A stretch of 64,000 nt of DNA, from contig NZ_JANFDG010000018.1 in assembly GCF_024609765.1 (NCBI RefSeq), forward strand, positions 52,936-116,935. The letters run 5' to 3'. Source of the DNA: Shinella pollutisoli. Lineage in GTDB: Bacteria > Pseudomonadota > Alphaproteobacteria > Rhizobiales > Rhizobiaceae. The position numbers and the translations under genes are program-made. The notes beneath the pieces were generated by a model, which saw nothing but the letters and a program-made list of their open reading frames with translations, was not told the DNA's origin and did not search any database. Positions 10,255-20,170 of this stretch are shown piece by piece (the first letter of the stretch is position 1; each line of letters starts with the position of its first letter).

Positions 10255-11142
10255 TCAGAATTTCGGCGGCGTGCGGCCGGCCTTGCGATAGGCGGCGATC
10301 ACGGTGTTGGCCATCAGCATGGCGATGGTCATCGGGCCGACGCCGCCCGGAACCGGCGTGATGACGCCCGCCACCTTCGCGCATTCCTCGAAGGCGACGT
10401 CGCCGACGAGGCGCGACCTGCCTTCGGCGCTGATGCGGTTGATGCCGACGTCGATCACCGTCGCGCCGGGCTTCACCCAGTCGGCCTTGACCATTTCCGG
10501 CCGGCCGACGGCGGCGACCAGGATATCGGCGTTGCGGCAGACGGCGGGAAGGTCCTTCGTGCGCGAGTGCGCCGTCGTCACCGTGGCGTTGGCGGCGAGA
10601 AGCAGCGCCGACATCGGCTTGCCGAAGAGGTTCGAGCGGCCGATCACCACAGCGTTGAGGCCGGAGAGGTCGTCGCCATGGGTGCGGCGCACGAAGACCA
10701 TGGCCCCGGCCGGCGTGCAGGAGACGAGACCGCCGTCGAGGTCGCCGGTCGCCACCTTGCCGGCGTTGACGACGTGCAGGCCGTCGACGTCCTTCTCCGG
10801 CCGGATCGACTGGATGATCGGTTCGGACTTCAGGTGCCCGGGCAGGGGGAGCTGGACGAGGATGCCATGGATGCTCTCGTCTTCGTTCAGCGTTTCGACG
10901 AGACGGGCGAGCTCTTCCTGCGTCGTCGCTTCCGGCAGCGTGTGCTGGATCGAGTTGAAGCCGCATTCCTTGGCCATCCTGCTCTTGGAGGAGACATAGG
11001 CGTGGCTTGCCGGATCGTCGCCGACGATGACGACGGCAAGACCGGGCTTCACGCCCGCTTCCTTCTCCAGCTGGACGGTCGCGGCCTTGACGGCGTCGAT
11101 CACGGACGCGGCAACCTGCTTCCCATCGATAATGGTGGTCAC
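10255..11142 (-). CDS. folD: Bifunctional methylenetetrahydrofolate dehydrogenase/cyclohydrolase FolD
   Basis: Cytoplasmic enzyme of one-carbon metabolism: oxidises 5,10-methylene-THF to methenyl-THF with NADP and hydrolyses it to 10-formyl-THF. Seen: [13 protein letters not shown] (YxxxK catalytic Tyr/Lys region), QLPLPGH, and the Rossmann signature [12 protein letters not shown]. 295 residues, normal length. GTG start 11142 ([16 protein letters not shown]) is chosen because GGGAGAG precedes it and family members begin here. Monocistronic, convergent with aglR. Confidence 0.95.
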   Translation of the reverse strand: MTTIIDGKQVAASVIDAVKAATVQLEKEAGVKPGLAVVIVGDDPASHAYVSSKSRMAKECGFNSIQHTLPEATTQEELARLVETLNEDESIHGILVQLPLPGHLKSEPIIQSIRPEKDVDGLHVVNAGKVATGDLDGGLVSCTPAGAMVFVRRTHGDDLSGLNAVVIGRSNLFGKPMSALLLAANATVTTAHSRTKDLPAVCRNADILVAAVGRPEMVKADWVKPGATVIDVGINRISAEGRSRLVGDVAFEECAKVAGVITPVPGGVGPMTIAMLMANTVIAAYRKAGRTPPKF

Positions 11143-11210
11143 ATTTCTCTCCCTGATGAACTGCCCGCACTCTATCGGCGCATCCGGCCGGCGCGATAGC
11201 CTCTCCACGC

Positions 11211-11239
11211 CCTATGCTGTCCAAAACGGATAAATTCAA
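11211..11239 (-). promoter_or_regulatory. Possible sigma-70-type promoter of folD
   Basis: On the minus strand TTGAAT, 17 bases, CATAGG, ending about 70 bp before the folD start. The -35 is fair, the -10 weak. Confidence 0.35.
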
Positions 11240-11322
11240 GCGCCGACGGCCGGCCGCATTCGTTAACGCGCGTTTTCCTTTTGCATGTGCGGAGAGCGCC
11301 GTCGCCTGCCGCCACGCCCCGG

Positions 11323-11370
11323 AACCGGCCCCATGCGTCCATTTATGACGCAGGCCGCCGCGGTTTTTTT
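11323..11370 (+). terminator. Intrinsic-terminator-like stem with T7 tail, no gene upstream
   Basis: Nested pairing AACCG/CGGTT, GCC/GGC and TGCGTC/GACGCA around a 7-base loop, ending in TTTTTTT at 11364-11370. The orientation is plus, but no plus-strand gene ends nearby, so it may mark the 3' end of a small RNA or a leader upstream of the glycosyltransferase gene. Confidence 0.4.
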
Positions 11371-11668
11371 GATCACCGGCAAAGGGAAACCGCGCTATGG
11401 CCCTGTCGGAAATCCCGGTTTTCCAGGGCGTCCAACCCTGCCCGGGCAATATGGTTAGCGAAACGTCAAGACGATCGCCGGCCTTCTAGGCTTTTCCTTA
11501 AACGGCCCTTCAGGCGGAGTTGGTAGACCGCTCCTGGAAGAAGAAGCATCGCGGAAACAGCATGAAGCCCTTTCCCAACCCATCCGCAGACTGCGCGGCG
11601 CCGAGGACGATGAGCGTCTCCGGCACCCTGCGACATGCGCCGCCGCCGCGTGGCGAGGACGTGCCCTC

Positions 11669-12490
11669 ATGAACCTGATGTCCGGCAACACGATCAGTGC
11701 CTCCCAGCGCGACATCCTGGGCATGCCGGTCTGCGACCTGCGCTGGGAAGACGCCTTCGCCTTCGCCGAGGAGGTCGCGACGATGCCGTTCGGGCAGACC
11801 GTGATCGCCTTCCTCAACGCCAACAACGCCAACCTGATGATGCGCGACCCGCAGTACCGCGCGGTGCTCGAGCGCCAGGTCGTCTTTCCCGACGGGCACG
11901 GCATGGACATCGCCTCGCGGCTGTTCCACGGCCGGCAGTTCCCGGCGAACCTCAACGGCACCGACTTCGTGCCGGCGCTGCTCACCTATATCAGCCGGCC
12001 GATGCGCGTGGCGATGATCGGCACGCGCGAGGACACCCTGCAGCGGGCGACGGAGAATTTCCGGCGCCATGCGCCGTGGCACACCTTCTTCCCCATCGCC
12101 GACGGCTTCTTCGACAGGGCGCAATCCGACGAGGTGATGAAGCGGGTGCGGGAGGTCAACGCCGACATCCTGCTCGTCGCCATGGGCAGCCCGCAGCAGG
12201 AGAAGTGGATCGACCGGCACGTCGGCCCCGGCCATGCGCGCCTGGTGCTGAGCGTGGGCGCACTGTTCGACTTCGTCGCCGGCGACATGCCGCGCGCACC
12301 GGAGGGCGTTCGCCGGCTGCGGCTCGAATGGCTGCACAGGCTCGTGCACGAGCCGAAGCGCCTGTGGCGGCGCTACATCTTCGGCAACCCGCTGTTCCTC
12401 TGGCACATCCTGCGCTACCGGATGAGCGGCATGGCGGACGGGCGGACGGCGGTGCGCGAGCGCAAGCAGGCGGGGGCCGGCGCCCCCTGA
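11669..12490 (+). CDS. WecG/TagA/CpsF-family glycosyltransferase
   Basis: GT26-type glycosyltransferase that transfers a sugar (N-acetylmannosaminuronate or N-acetylmannosamine in characterised members) to a lipid-linked intermediate in surface polysaccharide synthesis. Motifs seen in order: VIAFLNANNANLMMRD, FPDGHGMDIASR, GTDFVPALL, LLVAMGSPQQEKWID, LSVGALFDFVAG, RAPEGVRRLRLEWLHRL. The basic C-terminal segment (HEPKRLWRRY) suggests peripheral membrane attachment. Start 11669 or 11678 cannot be separated. Isolated from other polysaccharide genes and convergent with the flagellar block. The acceptor and exact sugar are unknown. Confidence 0.85.
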   Translation: MNLMSGNTISASQRDILGMPVCDLRWEDAFAFAEEVATMPFGQTVIAFLNANNANLMMRDPQYRAVLERQVVFPDGHGMDIASRLFHGRQFPANLNGTDFVPALLTYISRPMRVAMIGTREDTLQRATENFRRHAPWHTFFPIADGFFDRAQSDEVMKRVREVNADILLVAMGSPQQEKWIDRHVGPGHARLVLSVGALFDFVAGDMPRAPEGVRRLRLEWLHRLVHEPKRLWRRYIFGNPLFLWHILRYRMSGMADGRTAVRERKQAGAGAP

Positions 12491-12509
12491 CCCCGCATGC
12501 CGCAGCCCG

Positions 12510-13034
12510 TCAGTGGCCTCCTTCGGCCGGCTTCTCGACGGGAACCTTGCCCTTGGCGATCGTGACGCCGCGCTTCGGCGCGGGGTCCTGCACGGCGGCG
12601 GTGGTGATGTAGTCAATCTGCTCGACGAAGACCTCGTCTATGACCTCCGCGCCGAAGCGCCTGTTCAGCCCTTCCTTGACTGTGGCGCGGAAGGCATCGA
12701 GGTCGAAGCTGCCGGCACTCGCCACGTCGATCATCTTCTTGCCGACCAGCAAGGTGTAGAGCTCGTCGGTGATCATCTGCGGCAGCGGCACGACCTGCTT
12801 GGCGGCGAGCTCCTTGTTCGCCTTGTAGGCGAGCTTCGTCAGGAGATAGCCGTTGACGCCGCCCTCGCCGATCACCGGCACCGTGGTGACGTAGCCGCTC
12901 ACGAATTCGAGCGCCGCCTCCCGTTCGGCCGCCGTGGTGTCGACCTTCGGCGCGGAGGCCATCTTCAGCGCGAAGAAGACCGACGCGAGCGTGACGACGA
13001 GAATCCAGACGCCGGTGCCGATGAGCTTGATCAT
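12510..13034 (-). CDS. FliL-like single-pass membrane protein, flagellar operon end
   Basis: 174-residue protein with one N-terminal membrane segment (IGTGVWILVVTLASVFFAL) and a periplasmic domain. The stretch FRATVKEGLNRRFGAEVIDE followed by VFVEQIDYI has the pattern of the C-terminal FliL helix and strand; compare REDLEERVDLRSEGRVTNV followed by MFRTFVIE of the recognised FliL at 34230-34751. I therefore infer a second, divergent FliL-like protein, with a Pro/Lys-rich C-terminal tail. It is the last gene of the flgE-to-here run and its start (13034) overlaps the preceding stop, implying co-translation with the FlgN-like gene. Function not established. Confidence 0.6.
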   Translation of the reverse strand: MIKLIGTGVWILVVTLASVFFALKMASAPKVDTTAAEREAALEFVSGYVTTVPVIGEGGVNGYLLTKLAYKANKELAAKQVVPLPQMITDELYTLLVGKKMIDVASAGSFDLDAFRATVKEGLNRRFGAEVIDEVFVEQIDYITTAAVQDPAPKRGVTIAKGKVPVEKPAEGGH

Positions 13035-13399
13035 GGCTGGTAGCTCATGCGGAACTGCTCCTGCGAGTAGGTGCCGTCGGCCTCGAGGTCCTGCACGGCA
13101 TTCTTCAGGATGGAGACGACCTCACGCACCGCCTCGAGATGCGCCGAGACGCGCTGCGCATTGGTGGCGAGCTTCTCGCGGACGCGGGAAAGCTGCTGGG
13201 AGAACGTGGCAGGGACCTCGTCCGGCCGCACGTCGCGCGTCAGCATCGCCAGCTCGTAGAGGCAGCGGCTCTTGTGCGCGTTGGAGGTCGGCAGGTCGAA
13301 ATCGGGATCCTGGCCGATATTGCCGTTCTCGTTGTCGATGATGGTTTCGAGCCGCCCGAGGACGGAGCGGATCCGGAGTTCGTTGTTGGCCTGTTCCAT
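13031..13399 (-). CDS. FlgN-like flagellar export chaperone
   Basis: 122-residue, almost entirely helical protein with heptad-like leucines (LRIRSVLGRLETIIDNEN; LATNAQRVSAHLEAVREVVS), in the size and pattern of FlgN, the chaperone of the hook-filament junction proteins FlgK and FlgL. Encoded between the rod-binding protein and a FliL-like protein at the end of the flagellar operon that also encodes FlgK and FlgL. The assignment rests on size, coiled-coil character and context; sequence similarity to enteric FlgN is too weak to judge by eye. Confidence 0.6.
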   Translation of the reverse strand: MEQANNELRIRSVLGRLETIIDNENGNIGQDPDFDLPTSNAHKSRCLYELAMLTRDVRPDEVPATFSQQLSRVREKLATNAQRVSAHLEAVREVVSILKNAVQDLEADGTYSQEQFRMSYQP

Positions 13400-13414
13400 T
13401 TTGTTGTTCTCCGC

Positions 13415-13972
13415 TTAGGACTTCTTGTCGTCTTGCTTGATGCCGGGCGTCAGCTCGGCGAAGGCTTCGCGCTGGAGCGACTGGACCATGCCGGTGGCGA
13501 TGCGGTCCGTCGGCACTTCCCCGCCGCGCGAGGCGGCGCCTATGCCGCTGCTTTTCGCCAGGCTCTCGGCGATGCCGATGCCGCCGCCCTTGGCGATCGC
13601 CTCGCCGAGCTGCTCGGCCATCATGCCGCGCCAGATCTCGCCCGCGGTCCCCTTGCCGTAGATCTCCTCGCTGTCGGAAGGCAGCATCGACTTCACGAAG
13701 TTCTGCAGCACCATCGATTCGAACTTGCGCAGGTGCTCGGGAACCGCAACCTTGCCGCCGGCCGCGGAGACGCCCTGGGCGGCGCTGCCTGCGGCCGTGT
13801 CGCGGTTGAGGATGCCGACCGCGGCCTGGAAGCCGGCGCCGGCCTCGGCAAGGCTCGTCGCCTCGAAGGCCGCCCTGTTCGATTTCAGCTTCGCTTGCGC
13901 TTGCTGAACCTGGGCCGGGTCGGCGGCGCGCACGACATCGAGCACCAGGTCGCTGGGTGGGGAAATTGCCAC
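13415..13972 (-). CDS. Rod-binding protein (FlgJ N-terminal domain type)
   Basis: 185 residues. The segment LRKFESMVLQNFVKSMLPSD through GEIWRGMMAEQLGEAIAKGG and GIGIAESL is the rod-binding domain of FlgJ, which caps rod assembly in the periplasm. The muramidase half of enteric FlgJ is absent, as in many alphaproteobacteria. A separate lytic transglycosylase gene at 23913-24491 could provide that activity. ATG 13972 follows CCTGAGAGGC, a fair ribosome site. A 276-bp gap separates it from the FliJ-like gene, so it may have its own promoter. Confidence 0.8.
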   Translation of the reverse strand: MAISPPSDLVLDVVRAADPAQVQQAQAKLKSNRAAFEATSLAEAGAGFQAAVGILNRDTAAGSAAQGVSAAGGKVAVPEHLRKFESMVLQNFVKSMLPSDSEEIYGKGTAGEIWRGMMAEQLGEAIAKGGGIGIAESLAKSSGIGAASRGGEVPTDRIATGMVQSLQREAFAELTPGIKQDDKKS

Positions 13973-14186
13973 GTCTCAAAGCCTCTCAGGTAAATCCTGT
14001 CGACCGGACCCGTCCTCATGGCGGTCCGCCGGCCTCATGACCATTCGGGACATCCCGGTCTGCTGCGCCGCGGCGCGGTTCGCTCGGCAGACACCGTCAT
14101 CGTCTCGATGCGACTATCGCCGTTCAACCTTACGGGAGGCTGGTGGCGAAGGGCGGGGCTTCACATCGGCACCCGTCCGATCCATC

Positions 14187-14207
14187 GCGGCGCAAGCTTC
14201 GCGCCGC
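14187..14207 (-). terminator. GC hairpin downstream of FliJ-like gene
   Basis: GCGGCGC/GCGCCGC perfect 7-bp stem with a 7-base loop, 42 bp beyond the FliJ-like stop. It lacks a T-tract, so it may be a processing or stability element rather than a terminator. Confidence 0.35.
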
Positions 14208-14248
14208 GGAGGGAATAGCCGTTATCTTCCAGTGCGTTGGAGTGCGCC

Positions 14249-14647
14249 TCAGTCGTCCGGCTGCTTGTAGGCGATATGCTGGTCGATCAGGTCGTAGATG
14301 GAGGTGTCGGCCGCCTCTCGGTCTTCCGCCTCGCGCGCCTCGCGCATGCGATCCTCCATGCGATCGCCCTTGGTGCGCTCGCGCACGACGCGCATCTCGT
14401 GCATCTGCTGGACGTTGGCCAGCATCTGGTCGGTCTGCTGCAGGCGGCTGAACTGGCCGGAATAGATGCGCGAGAAGCCGCGGTGCACCGGGTCGAGCGA
14501 ATTGAGCGCGTCGACCACCGCGTCCATCGATTCGGCGACCTCCTGGCGCTGGCGCGTCGTGCCGGCAAGATCGATCTCCGCCATCTTCTCCAGATGGCGC
14601 TGGACGGTGACGAGGCGCTTGAGCTTCTGCGACCGGCTCTTCTCCAT
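14249..14647 (-). CDS. FliJ-like coiled-coil protein
   Basis: 132 residues, charged and helical throughout, beginning MEKSRSQKLKRLVTVQRHLE, with a central LSDxx-free heptad pattern and a second long helix RMEDRMREAREAEDREA. Size and pattern fit FliJ, the stalk-like partner of the export ATPase FliI and of FlhA. It lies 4 bp after fliR, in the flhA-fliR export-apparatus part of the operon. The fliI gene is in a different operon (40272-41684). Call based on architecture and position only. Confidence 0.55.
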   Translation of the reverse strand: MEKSRSQKLKRLVTVQRHLEKMAEIDLAGTTRQRQEVAESMDAVVDALNSLDPVHRGFSRIYSGQFSRLQQTDQMLANVQQMHEMRVVRERTKGDRMEDRMREAREAEDREAADTSIYDLIDQHIAYKQPDD

Positions 14648-14651
14648 GCCC

Positions 14652-15404
14652 TCACTCTCCCCGGAAGACCGGCAGGAAGCCGTTGGCGAAGATTTCCAGC
14701 ATCGACGATATCCCGAAATAGAGAAGGAAGAGGCCGCCGATGATGAGGAACGGCAGCGAGATGAAGTAGATCGGGATCTGCGGCGCGAGCTTGTTGATCA
14801 GGCCGATGGCAATGTTGAAGATCAGGCCGTAGAGGATGAAGGGGCTCGCCAGTCTGAGCATGATCATGAAGGTCTGCGCCAGCGTGTCGGTGAGCGTGAT
14901 CAGCGCGCTCTGCGGATTGAAGCCCGCGCCGAGCGGCATGACGCTGTAGGAATCGACGAGCGCCCGCACGATGAAATGATGGAAATCCAGGAGGAACAGC
15001 AGTAGCAGGCCCGCGAAGGAGACGAGGTTGGTCAGCTGGTTCTCCGCCGCGTCCTCGAGCACGTCCTGCGTCGGCGGCGAGTTGAAGCCCATCATCATCG
15101 TCAGCGCCGTGCCGGCGAATTGCAGGCCGAGCACGTAGTAGCGCGCGATCAGGCCGATCACCGCGCCGGTCAGCGTCTCGAAGACGATGAGCGACACGTA
15201 GCTGGCGGCCGGACCCGAGACGCGCGGATGGATCGTGTCCCACATGATCGGCAGGACGGCCATCGAGACGGCGACCGCGAGGAACAGCCGTATCTGCATG
15301 GGCAGGCGCGCCGAGGAGAAGCCCGGCAGGAGCATGAAGCACCCGCCGACACGGCAGAAGGCGGCAAACAGCGCCAGCACCGTGCCCTGCGGGTCCTCGA
15401 TCAC
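14652..15404 (-). CDS. fliR: Flagellar export apparatus protein FliR
   Basis: Integral membrane component of the type III export gate, forming the FliPQR complex. 250 residues with six or so hydrophobic segments, including [19 protein letters not shown] and [20 protein letters not shown]. The GTG start at 15404 overlaps the flhA TGA by four bases (GTGA), the usual coupled arrangement. The frame remains open far upstream through flhA in another frame, so the ATG choices there are artefacts. Confidence 0.93.
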   Translation of the reverse strand: MIEDPQGTVLALFAAFCRVGGCFMLLPGFSSARLPMQIRLFLAVAVSMAVLPIMWDTIHPRVSGPAASYVSLIVFETLTGAVIGLIARYYVLGLQFAGTALTMMMGFNSPPTQDVLEDAAENQLTNLVSFAGLLLLFLLDFHHFIVRALVDSYSVMPLGAGFNPQSALITLTDTLAQTFMIMLRLASPFILYGLIFNIAIGLINKLAPQIPIYFISLPFLIIGGLFLLYFGISSMLEIFANGFLPVFRGE

Positions 15405-17488
15405 GAGATCGACCCGAGGATCCGGATCTCGATGCCCTTGGCGAGCTCGACGTGCGAGAGGACCGGCAATGTGGCGAAGAGGCGCTCGATGATCATGCGC
15501 ACATAAGTGCGCGATTCGGGCGACGTGACCAGCACAAACGGCGTGCCGCGGTCGAGAAACTCGCGGATGACCCGGGTCGCCTGCTCGGAGAACTCCTCCA
15601 GCTGGCGCGGATCGATGTCGAACTCGACGATCTCGCCCTTGGAGTCGCGCTTGAGGGCCTGGTGGAACACCATGTCCCACTTGTTGCCGAGGCGCAGCAC
15701 CGGCAGCACGCCGTTCTCGGCAAGGTCGCCGCAGATCTGCTGGGCCATGCGGATGCGCACGTGCTCGACGATCTGCTCGGTCTTGCGCACATGGGGCGCG
15801 AGCTCGGCGACGGCTTCGAGGATGAGGTGCAGGTTGCGGATCGAGACGCGCTCGGCGAGCAGCAGCTTCAGCACCGCCTGCAGGCCGGAATAGGACATGT
15901 GCGAGGAGCAGATCTCGTCGGCGAGCTTGCGGTATTCCGGATCGAGGCGGTCGATCAGCACCTTCACGTCCTTGTAGGAGAGAAGCTGCGGCAGGTTGTT
16001 GCGGATCACCTCGGAAAGGTGCGTCAGCACCACCGAGACGTTGTCGATCGGGTGGAAGCCCTCGCGCCGGAGGTCGTCGGCGAAGGCCTCGAGGATCGAC
16101 ACGGCCGGCATGCCGAAGGCGGGCTCGCGGATGTCGTCGCCCGGCACGCTCGGCTTGCGCCCGCCGCCCGTCACCACCATCACCTCGCCGACGCGCACGA
16201 CGTTCGAGGCGACCGTCGTGCCGTGGATGCGGATCTGGTAGGACTTGTCCGGGATGGCGATGTCGTCCGACACCTTGATCTCCGGCACGACGAAGCCGTA
16301 CTGCATCGCGAACTTCTTGCGCATCTTGCCGACGCGGAAGGCGAGCTCCTGGTGGGCGCCGAGCAGGCGCGTGGAGACCTGCTTGCCGAGCAGAAGCTCG
16401 ATCTCCGCGGTCTTCAGCACCGACTTGACCGAATCCTTCTCCTGCTCGCGGGTCTGCTGGACCTGCTTGGCCTCCTCCTCGCGGCGGGCGCGGATTTCCT
16501 CCTCGGCGCGGCGCGGGATGATCCAGGAGCCGAAGGCCATGACGCCGCCGAGCACCATGAAGGGCAGGAAGGGCAGGCCCGGCATCAGCGCCAGCAGGAT
16601 CATCAGGGCGGCGGCGACCAGGAGCGCGCGCGGGTAGCCGGAGAGCTGGTTGACGACCGCCTGGTCGGTGGAGCCGGCGGTGCCGCCGCGCGAGACGATG
16701 AGGCCGGCGGCGAGCGACACGATCAGCGCCGGGATCTGCGAGACGAGGCCGTCGCCGACGGAGAGCTTGACGAAGACGTCGGCGGCTTCCGAGAGCTCCA
16801 TGCCGTGGCGGAAGTAACCGATGATGATGCCGCCGAAGATGTTGATGGCGGTGATGATCAGGCCGGCGATGGCATCGCCGCGCACGAATTTCGAGGCACC
16901 GTCCATCGAGCCGAAGAAGGAGCTCTCCTCCTCCAGCTCGCGGCGGCGGTGCTGCGCCTGCTTCTCGTCGATGAGGCCGGCCGACAGGTCGGCGTCGATC
17001 GACATCTGCTTGCCGGGGATCGCATCGAGGGTGAAGCGCGCGCCGACCTCGGCGATACGCGTCGCACCCTTGGTGATGACGATGAAGTTCACCACGATGA
17101 GGATCATGAAGACGATGAGACCGATGACGAAGTCGCCGGACATGACGAGGCTCGCGAAGCCCGCGATCACGCCGCCCGCCGCATCGTGGCCCTCGTTGCC
17201 GTGCGAGAGGATCACGCGGGTCGTGGCGATGTTGAGCGCGAGCCGGATCATCGTCGCGATCAGCAGCACCGTCGGGAAGGACGAGAAGTCGAGCGGCCGC
17301 TGGATCCACAGCGAGACCATCAGGATGAGCACGGAGAACGCGATGGAGAAGGCGAGCCCGATGTCGATCATGAAGACCGGGATCGGCAGGAACAGGATCG
17401 ACAGGATCGTCAGGATGCCAACGGCGAACGCGATGTCGCGGCCGCTGGGACTCACCTTCGGAAGATTGATTGCCGGTACCTGCGCCAT
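15401..17488 (-). CDS. flhA: Flagellar export apparatus protein FlhA
   Basis: Large export-gate protein: about eight N-terminal membrane segments and a soluble C-terminal docking domain. Signatures include [20 protein letters not shown], the FHIPEP-family loop [20 protein letters not shown], and LLxLFPG-like [13 protein letters not shown]. 695 residues from ATG 17488, which follows GGGAAGA; the ORF reading from 17545 adds 19 residues without support. A class II-type promoter motif lies 70-92 bp upstream (17558-17580), after fliQ, so flhA may be transcribed from its own promoter as well as from flgE. Confidence 0.95.
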   Translation of the reverse strand: MAQVPAINLPKVSPSGRDIAFAVGILTILSILFLPIPVFMIDIGLAFSIAFSVLILMVSLWIQRPLDFSSFPTVLLIATMIRLALNIATTRVILSHGNEGHDAAGGVIAGFASLVMSGDFVIGLIVFMILIVVNFIVITKGATRIAEVGARFTLDAIPGKQMSIDADLSAGLIDEKQAQHRRRELEEESSFFGSMDGASKFVRGDAIAGLIITAINIFGGIIIGYFRHGMELSEAADVFVKLSVGDGLVSQIPALIVSLAAGLIVSRGGTAGSTDQAVVNQLSGYPRALLVAAALMILLALMPGLPFLPFMVLGGVMAFGSWIIPRRAEEEIRARREEEAKQVQQTREQEKDSVKSVLKTAEIELLLGKQVSTRLLGAHQELAFRVGKMRKKFAMQYGFVVPEIKVSDDIAIPDKSYQIRIHGTTVASNVVRVGEVMVVTGGGRKPSVPGDDIREPAFGMPAVSILEAFADDLRREGFHPIDNVSVVLTHLSEVIRNNLPQLLSYKDVKVLIDRLDPEYRKLADEICSSHMSYSGLQAVLKLLLAERVSIRNLHLILEAVAELAPHVRKTEQIVEHVRIRMAQQICGDLAENGVLPVLRLGNKWDMVFHQALKRDSKGEIVEFDIDPRQLEEFSEQATRVIREFLDRGTPFVLVTSPESRTYVRMIIERLFATLPVLSHVELAKGIEIRILGSIS

Positions 17489-17557
17489 CTGGATGTCTTC
17501 CCGTCTCGTCATGAGAGGCGGCGGGGCACCATGCGCCTCGCCCATTCGATCCGAAGC

Positions 17558-17580
17558 CTACAGGACGAAGCTTGCGCGAG
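17558..17580 (-). promoter_or_regulatory. Class II-type flagellar promoter motif, flhA
   Basis: Minus strand CTCGCGCAAG, 10 bases, TAG. It matches the shared YCNCRCRCAAG-N10-TAG pattern found before eight flagellar operons in this window. Confidence 0.6.
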
Positions 17581-17596
17581 GATGGGAGGACGACGG

Positions 17597-17863
17597 CTAG
17601 AAGCCGCTTTCGATGCGCGAGAAGACGATGTTGGTGAAGATCGAGATCTGGGCGCCGATGAAGGGCGCGGAAATGGCGATCGTCACCATGATCGCCAGGA
17701 TTTTCGGGACGAAGGTGAGGGTCATCTCCTGCACCTGGGTCAGCGCCTGGATGAAGGCGATGGCGACGCCGACGACCATCGCCGCGAGCACGGCCGGCCC
17801 GGCGGCGACGATCACCGTCCAGATGGCCGCTTGGGCGATGTCGAGGGCGTCGGCCTCATTCAC
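17597..17863 (-). CDS. fliQ: Flagellar export apparatus protein FliQ
   Basis: 88 residues, two membrane helices (AAIWTVIVAAGPAVLAAMVV; FVPKILAIMVTIAISAPFI) with the conserved loop IQALTQVQEMTLTF. Forms the export gate with FliP and FliR. Six bases separate it from flgD. It precedes flhA and fliR. Confidence 0.94.
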   Translation of the reverse strand: MNEADALDIAQAAIWTVIVAAGPAVLAAMVVGVAIAFIQALTQVQEMTLTFVPKILAIMVTIAISAPFIGAQISIFTNIVFSRIESGF

Positions 17864-17869
17864 GGATGG

Positions 17870-19079
<1,210 letters not shown>

Positions 19080-19117
19080 TCAGACATCCTTCATGTGTGT
19101 CCGTACCCTCTGGTTCA

Positions 19118-20167
19118 TCAGAGGTAGTTCAGCAGGCTCAGGTTCTGGATCCGCGAGGTGAGCGTATAGGCGAGCGACAGCTGCGATTCGAGCGTGGTGA
19201 CGCGCGTCGCCGCCTCGTAGGTGTCGATGGATTCCATGTCCTTGATGCTTTTCGACAGGATCGTGATCTGGGCATCGAGCGAGGTGTTGGCCTGCTTGAC
19301 GCGCGCCTGCGAGATGCCGAGCTTGCTGCGCTCGGAATCGATGCCGGAAATCGCCTGGCCCATGTAGTCGATGGACGTATCGGTGACGACCTTGCGCGTG
19401 CTTTCGGTCAGGCCGAGCGTCAGCAGCTCGTAGCCGATCACCAGGCCGAGCGCCATCTTGCGCATGCCGGCCGTGTTCGCGTTGGTCGAGCTCTGCACGG
19501 TCTCGGACGCGCTGATCCGGCTCTGCATGTTCTCGTTGGAGGCGCTGGACCAGTCCGTTTCCCAGTCCGCCTCGAAGGCGGTGGAGAAGGAGGCGATGAA
19601 GCTCTCCATCCTGTCCGGCGTGATCTCCTCGGCGGACGTATAGCCCTCGGCCAGCATGAAGGCGTCGAAGGCATCCTGGAAGGCCTGGCGTCCGGCCGAC
19701 AGCGGCGGTCCGGCAAGATAGTCGCTGATCGGCGTCACGTCCGAGTTGATGCCGGCGAACAGGTACTCGCCGGAGAACGACGTGTTCGCCGCCGCCGTGA
19801 AGGTCGAGAGCGCGTCGCCGATATTGTCGCGGGCGAGCGCAAGCTGGTCGCCGGAGGTCATGCCGGAAAGCGCGATCAGCACCTCCATCGCCGAATTGCC
19901 GGCTTCCGAGATCTGGTCGAGCGCCGCCTGGGAGGCCGCGAGGCGCTGCGTCGTCAGCGCGTTGGTGCTCTTCAGCGATTCCATGCGCTGCAGGTCGCGG
20001 TGCAGGTTCAGCGTGCGCGCCGTCTTGGCGCCGAGCACCGCGCCGACATCGGCATGGCGGCCGGTGACGGTCTCCTCCTGCAGCTTCAGCAGTTCGCCCT
20101 GCGCCTTCGCCACGGTGAGGCGCAGGGTATTCTGAAGGGACATGTTCGAAACGAATGAAGTCTTCAT
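19118..20167 (-). CDS. flgL: Hook-filament junction protein FlgL
   Basis: 349 residues with flagellin-like ends: N-terminal coiled coil (MSLQNTLRLTVAKAQGELLK, LQEETVTGRHADVG) and C-terminal TRVTTLESQLSLAYTLTSRI. Forms the distal junction ring between hook and filament. ATG 20167 (MKTSFVSNMSLQN) follows the flgK stop by three bases. An alternative ATG at 20143 cannot be excluded. Confidence 0.9.
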   Translation of the reverse strand: MKTSFVSNMSLQNTLRLTVAKAQGELLKLQEETVTGRHADVGAVLGAKTARTLNLHRDLQRMESLKSTNALTTQRLAASQAALDQISEAGNSAMEVLIALSGMTSGDQLALARDNIGDALSTFTAAANTSFSGEYLFAGINSDVTPISDYLAGPPLSAGRQAFQDAFDAFMLAEGYTSAEEITPDRMESFIASFSTAFEADWETDWSSASNENMQSRISASETVQSSTNANTAGMRKMALGLVIGYELLTLGLTESTRKVVTDTSIDYMGQAISGIDSERSKLGISQARVKQANTSLDAQITILSKSIKDMESIDTYEAATRVTTLESQLSLAYTLTSRIQNLSLLNYL

Positions 20168-20170
20168 AAC

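Larger units (their letters stand above)
11143..11668. other. 526-bp gap between folD and the glycosyltransferase gene
   Basis: Divergent intergenic region. It holds a possible folD promoter (11211-11239), a terminator-like stem with a run of seven T on the plus strand (11323-11370), and the leader of the glycosyltransferase gene. No convincing protein-coding ORF was found. Confidence 0.6.

Noticed and set aside
10211..11449. 412-codon ORF overlapping folD on the same strand
   Set aside because: Basic, low-complexity off-frame translation of folD.
14187..14207. GCGCAAGCTTCG near 14190 as another class II promoter motif
   Set aside because: The GCAAG is inside a perfect hairpin, the TAG part is missing, and the plus-strand orientation serves no gene.
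14652..17309. 885-codon reading spanning fliR and the opposite frame of flhA
   Set aside because: Only the last 250 codons resemble a protein (FliR); the rest is an off-frame reading of flhA. A fusion is not supported.
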